64,000 nucleotides of DNA from positions 1 through 64,000 of the forward strand of contig CAAFVD010000116.1 in NCBI GenBank assembly GCA_900766355.1. Reading direction: 5' to 3'. Of this stretch, positions 61,886 to 64,000 are shown piece after piece. The notes under the pieces are model-generated. The model was not told the DNA's origin and did not search any database. It saw only the letters and a list, made by a program, of their open reading frames with translations. This DNA is from Candidatus Gastranaerophilales bacterium. Lineage in GTDB: Bacteria; Cyanobacteriota; Vampirovibrionia; Gastranaerophilales; Gastranaerophilaceae. A program made the position numbers and the translations under genes. The first letter of the stretch is position 1. Every line of letters starts with the position of its first letter.

Positions 61886-61913
61886 ATAATAAAAAAAAGC
61901 CTTCCAAGGCTTA
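61886..61913 (-). terminator. Intrinsic terminator of the putative small RNA
   Basis: On the minus strand AAGCCTT, a GG loop and AAGGCTT are followed by a long T-run. No minus-strand protein gene lies upstream of it before the convergent gene near 63499, so it should end a short RNA transcript. Confidence 0.7.
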
Positions 61914-62041
61914 AGATACTATCAATATAAAAATTTACTAATTAACAATAAATAAAGATGTAAGCTAGCCACTCCTCAAGTCCAAAAATATAAATTTTGT
62001 TTTCAATCTAGAAAAATACCTAGTTGTAACTAACTTACATA
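61887..62041 (-). ncRNA. Putative small RNA in the 337-base gap before glutamate synthase
   Basis: The region 61845-62181 has no protein gene. On the minus strand it holds an 11-base-pair long-range stem: ATGTAAGTTAG (62030-62040) with CTAGCTTACAT (61958-61968, one G-U pair), enclosing 61 bases. A weak extended -10 (TGTTAAACT) ends about 5 bases upstream of the stem. The single-stranded part contains TTGAGGAGTGG (Shine-Dalgarno-like), and the terminator at 61886-61913 closes the transcript. I do not recognise any RNA family. On the plus strand the same element shows ACTCCTCAAG, resembling the anti-ribosome-site motif of some cyanobacterial small RNAs, but no terminator follows there. Confidence 0.45.
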
Positions 62042-62181
62042 TATAGTTTAACAGTTGTTTTTATATTTTTTATCATTCTTTAGAGTTATTTAAAAGAAAA
62101 AACATAACCTTTGAGAATTAAATTTTAGTACTTGAAAAAAATATATATTTATTTTAGAATACACATACAGACAAATTGAGT

Positions 62182-62257
62182 GCGGAAGTAGCTCAGTTGG
62201 TAGAGTATCTGCCTTCCAAGCAGACTGTCGCGAGTTCGAGTCTCGTCTTCCGCTCCA
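62182..62257 (+). tRNA. tRNA-Gly (anticodon TCC)
   Basis: A 76-base tRNA. The acceptor stem GCGGAAG pairs with CTTCCGC, the D-loop region AGCTCAGTTGGTAGAG and the T-arm GCGAG-TTCGAGT-CTCGT are normal, and the anticodon loop CTTCCAA reads TCC. The CCA end is encoded. No other tRNA was found nearby. Confidence 0.95.
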
Positions 62258-62308
62258 TTATTAAAAAGCAAGAGATGAACTCTTGCTTTTTACATTAAAA
62301 GGAGGAAT

Positions 62309-62581
62309 ATGAAAAAGACATTATTAATCCTATCACTTTTAATCCTTTCAACTAACATTTCTTTTGCAGATGGAGATACACATTTTAAAGAAGAAGTTTT
62401 GAATATAAAATCACTTTCCCCAGAAGAAGCTCAACAAGTAAGACGAGACATGGAATATAGAGAACAACAACAAACTCGTATGGAACAACAAGCACAAGAT
62501 TATATGTATAGAATGCAACAACAAATGATGATGCCACCAGCTATGAATCCTTATGGTGGTTTTAATAATTATCGTTATTAA
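62309..62581 (+). CDS. Small exported Gln/Met-rich protein
   Basis: The 90-residue protein has a signal peptide (1-20, MKKTLLILSLLILSTNISFA) and a mature part very rich in Gln, Met and Arg, ending in a Pro/Gly/Asn/Tyr tail (NPYGGFNNYRY). A strong AAAGGAGG ribosome site precedes the ATG, so it is well translated. The signal peptide resembles that of the exported TPR protein at 54883. The function is unknown. Confidence 0.7.
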   Translation: MKKTLLILSLLILSTNISFADGDTHFKEEVLNIKSLSPEEAQQVRRDMEYREQQQTRMEQQAQDYMYRMQQQMMMPPAMNPYGGFNNYRY

Positions 62582-62584
62582 GTA

Positions 62585-62613
62585 TTGACTCATTATTGAA
62601 CAAATGAGATAAT
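62585..62613 (+). promoter_or_regulatory. Promoter of the ABC permease gene (leaderless type)
   Basis: TTGACT (62585-62590), a 17-base spacer and GATAAT (62608-62613), then 7 bases to the ATG at 62621. No Shine-Dalgarno sequence. The promoter starts 4 bases after the stop of the small exported protein gene. Confidence 0.65.
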
Positions 62614-62620
62614 CAAATAT

Positions 62621-63493
62621 ATGTTTAAGTATTGCAAAAAATATGTTCCATATATGTTTTTAATCCCGTCATTAATTATTTTAACGGTATTCTTTTTTAT
62701 CCCATTCTTTCAAACAATAGGACTAAGTTTTGAAGATTATTCAACAAGTATTTATTCCCCATCTTTTGTAGGGTTTCAAAATTATATTAATATACTTCAT
62801 TCCAAAATATTTTATCAGGTAATGGGAAACACTTTTTTATTTTTGATTGTTGCAGTACCTTTCTTAGTAATATTTCCATTGTTTTTAGCGATATTAATCA
62901 ATCAAAAAATAAGAGGAATTACTCTATACAAAATACTTATTTATTTACCAGTAATTGTTTCTATAGTTGTCGCTGCGATAGCTTTCAAATGGCTATATGC
63001 CCAAGATGGCATATTAAACTACTTTATAGGGCTATTGGGTTTTAACCCAATAGGTTGGCTTACAGATTCTAGATTTGCACTATATTCAGTTGCTATTGTA
63101 ACAATCTGGAAAGGTGTCGGATATTATATGATGATATACCTTTCCGCATTAATGGGAGTTCCTCAAGAATTATATGAAGCCTGTGACATTGATGGTGCTA
63201 ATTTTTTACAAAAGCACTTAACCGTTACAATTCCACAAATAATGCCAACAATAGCATTGGTTTCTACGATAAGTATAATATCTGCAATGAAGGTGTTTGT
63301 CGAAATATATGTTATGACAAAAGGTGGCCCTTTAAACTCTAGCAAAACAATTGTTTACTACATATACGAAAGAGCTTTTGAAAATCTTGATTTAGGATAC
63401 GCATCTGCTCTTGCGGTTGTACTTCTTGTTGTTATTATGATATTTTCTATTATTAACATATTTGTATTTGAAAAAGACAAGTACCAAGTTTAA
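62621..63493 (+). CDS. Sugar-type ABC transporter permease (UgpA/MalF-like)
   Basis: The 290-residue inner-membrane permease has six helices and the EAA loop (EACDIDGANFLQKHLTVTIP) that docks with the ATPase. It belongs to the carbohydrate-uptake CUT1 family. The partner permease (MalG/UgpE type), binding protein and ATPase are not next to it; the next gene runs the other way. It is therefore an orphan here or split from its partners. Its own promoter lies immediately upstream. Confidence 0.88.
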   Translation: MFKYCKKYVPYMFLIPSLIILTVFFFIPFFQTIGLSFEDYSTSIYSPSFVGFQNYINILHSKIFYQVMGNTFLFLIVAVPFLVIFPLFLAILINQKIRGITLYKILIYLPVIVSIVVAAIAFKWLYAQDGILNYFIGLLGFNPIGWLTDSRFALYSVAIVTIWKGVGYYMMIYLSALMGVPQELYEACDIDGANFLQKHLTVTIPQIMPTIALVSTISIISAMKVFVEIYVMTKGGPLNSSKTIVYYIYERAFENLDLGYASALAVVLLVVIMIFSIINIFVFEKDKYQV

Positions 63494-63498
63494 TAATT

Positions 63499-64000
63499 TT
63501 ATTTATCTAATAAAGCCTTGTTTATAAATTCAAGACGTTCTTTTTTGCCAAGACCTCTTTTTCTCATATCACCTACAAGTTCTATCATTCTACTATAATC
63601 ATAATTTGTAATATTGTCTAGATAATAATCTGCGTGAGGATCAATCAAGGCATTATTTTCTAATGGTAAATCCACTTTTTCAGCAGCTAACATTGTTTTT
63701 CTTAATATATTTTTTCTATGTCCTACAAGATTTTTATCAAAACTCGCAGATTCATCAGGAGTTAATCTAAGCATTAGTGGCTGTAAAATTGTATATATAT
63801 TATTAGGTTGAGGAATGTTAGTTTTATCAAGATCATCAACAATTCTAAAATGATTGTCTGCGATTAAAATATTATTAGGATTTTGTATATCAGGGGTATA
63901 AAAAGATTTTTTAGAGAATAATCCACCGTCAGAAATTTTATTAAGTTGGCTTAGACCTTCAGCTAGCTCATCAAAGCTTTCTTGAGGTTGAGAGCTACAT
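63499..64000 (-). CDS. Hypothetical protein, N-terminus off window
   Basis: The frame is open from the window edge to the stop at 63499 (at least 166 codons). An internal Met at 63774 is not the real start. The upstream part contains IQNPNNILIADNHFRIVDDLDK, cut here as NPNNILIADNHFRIVDD, which recalls the catalytic/metal-loop region of kinase-like folds (N-x-L-x-D...I-x-D). The rest is polar and helical. Its stop lies 5 bases from that of the permease gene, so the two converge. The family is not recognised. Confidence 0.6.
   Translation of the reverse strand, partial: CSSQPQESFDELAEGLSQLNKISDGGLFSKKSFYTPDIQNPNNILIADNHFRIVDDLDKTNIPQPNNIYTILQPLMLRLTPDESASFDKNLVGHRKNILRKTMLAAEKVDLPLENNALIDPHADYYLDNITNYDYSRMIELVGDMRKRGLGKKERLEFINKALLDK

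Noticed and set aside
61958..62040. Plus-strand Yfr1-like RNA
   Set aside because: ACTCCTCA is present, but the rest of the ultraconserved box and the terminator stem after it are missing. The minus strand has the terminator.
61845..62041. Glutamine riboswitch (glnA type) in front of the glutamate synthase operon
   Set aside because: None of the conserved core of that motif is seen, and the operon has its own promoter downstream of the terminator.

Overview
The window is low in G+C (roughly one third by eye) and tightly packed with genes. It looks like a chromosome segment from a Gram-negative, diderm, anaerobe-like relative of Cyanobacteria, most plausibly a Vampirovibrionia/Melainabacteria lineage of the Gastranaerophilales type. 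The signs are: a partial coiled-coil protein at the left edge beginning MGLSASQ, an N-terminus I associate from memory with those genomes; an MCE/Mla lipid-transport set; a MurE with the meso-DAP DNPR motif; a flavodiiron protein; an 11-subunit complex I without the NADH module; and a glutamate synthase split into three archaeal-type polypeptides. The placement is inference (about 0.6); no rRNA or marker tree can be made from this window.

Layout. 1-827 (-): partial lineage protein with a structured 5' leader. 982-2691 (-): YraN, a BcrAD/HgdC-type ATPase and an unrecognised cysteine-rich GFWG protein, overlapping. 2710-9190 (-): MCE protein, MlaF and MlaE, then rpe-rnc-cdsA-frr-pyrH. 9374-10921 (+): small exported protein and patatin lipase. 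10986-14549 (-): dnaE, divergent from ftsI-murE-nagA-ilvD (14666-20469, +). 20529-24865: small protein, then on the minus strand a peptidase, a zinc-ribbon protein, a glycoside-hydrolase-like exported protein and a TPR protein. 24898-34250 (+): nuoABCDHIJKLMN, converging on a flavodiiron protein. 35495-40968: lineage protein, PLP aminotransferase, LD-carboxypeptidase (-), dnaX, panD. 40977-51376: a two-component pair, tadA, a TIGR02757 protein, a LysM protein, glyA, a WecA/MraY-like glycosyltransferase, hypotheticals, folK and a flavoprotein. 51415-57260 (+): an HTH protein, a zinc-ribbon/ATPase/repeat giant, an exported TPR protein and a lipoprotein. 57236-61844 (-): a hypothetical and the split glutamate synthase. 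61845-64000: probable small RNA, tRNA-Gly, small exported protein, orphan sugar-type ABC permease and a partial hypothetical.

Functionally the segment joins envelope building (Mla, CdsA, FtsI, MurE, LdcA, NagA, GT4 transferase), replication and translation (DnaE, DnaX, Frr, TadA, RNase III) and redox/nitrogen metabolism (Nuo, flavodiiron protein, Fe-S glutamate synthase).

The most unusual signals are: (i) repeated leaderless promoters, with the -10 box about 7 nt before the start codon and no Shine-Dalgarno sequence; (ii) a membrane glycosyltransferase with no ATG/GTG/TTG that could give its conserved N-terminus, apparently starting at ATT; (iii) a terminator-ended, stem-closed probable small RNA upstream of the glutamate synthase operon; (iv) the HgdC-like ATPase with the cysteine-rich GFWG protein; (v) the zinc-ribbon protein with degenerate ATPase motifs in a four-gene operon; and (vi) a bidirectional terminator inside the nuoN coding sequence.
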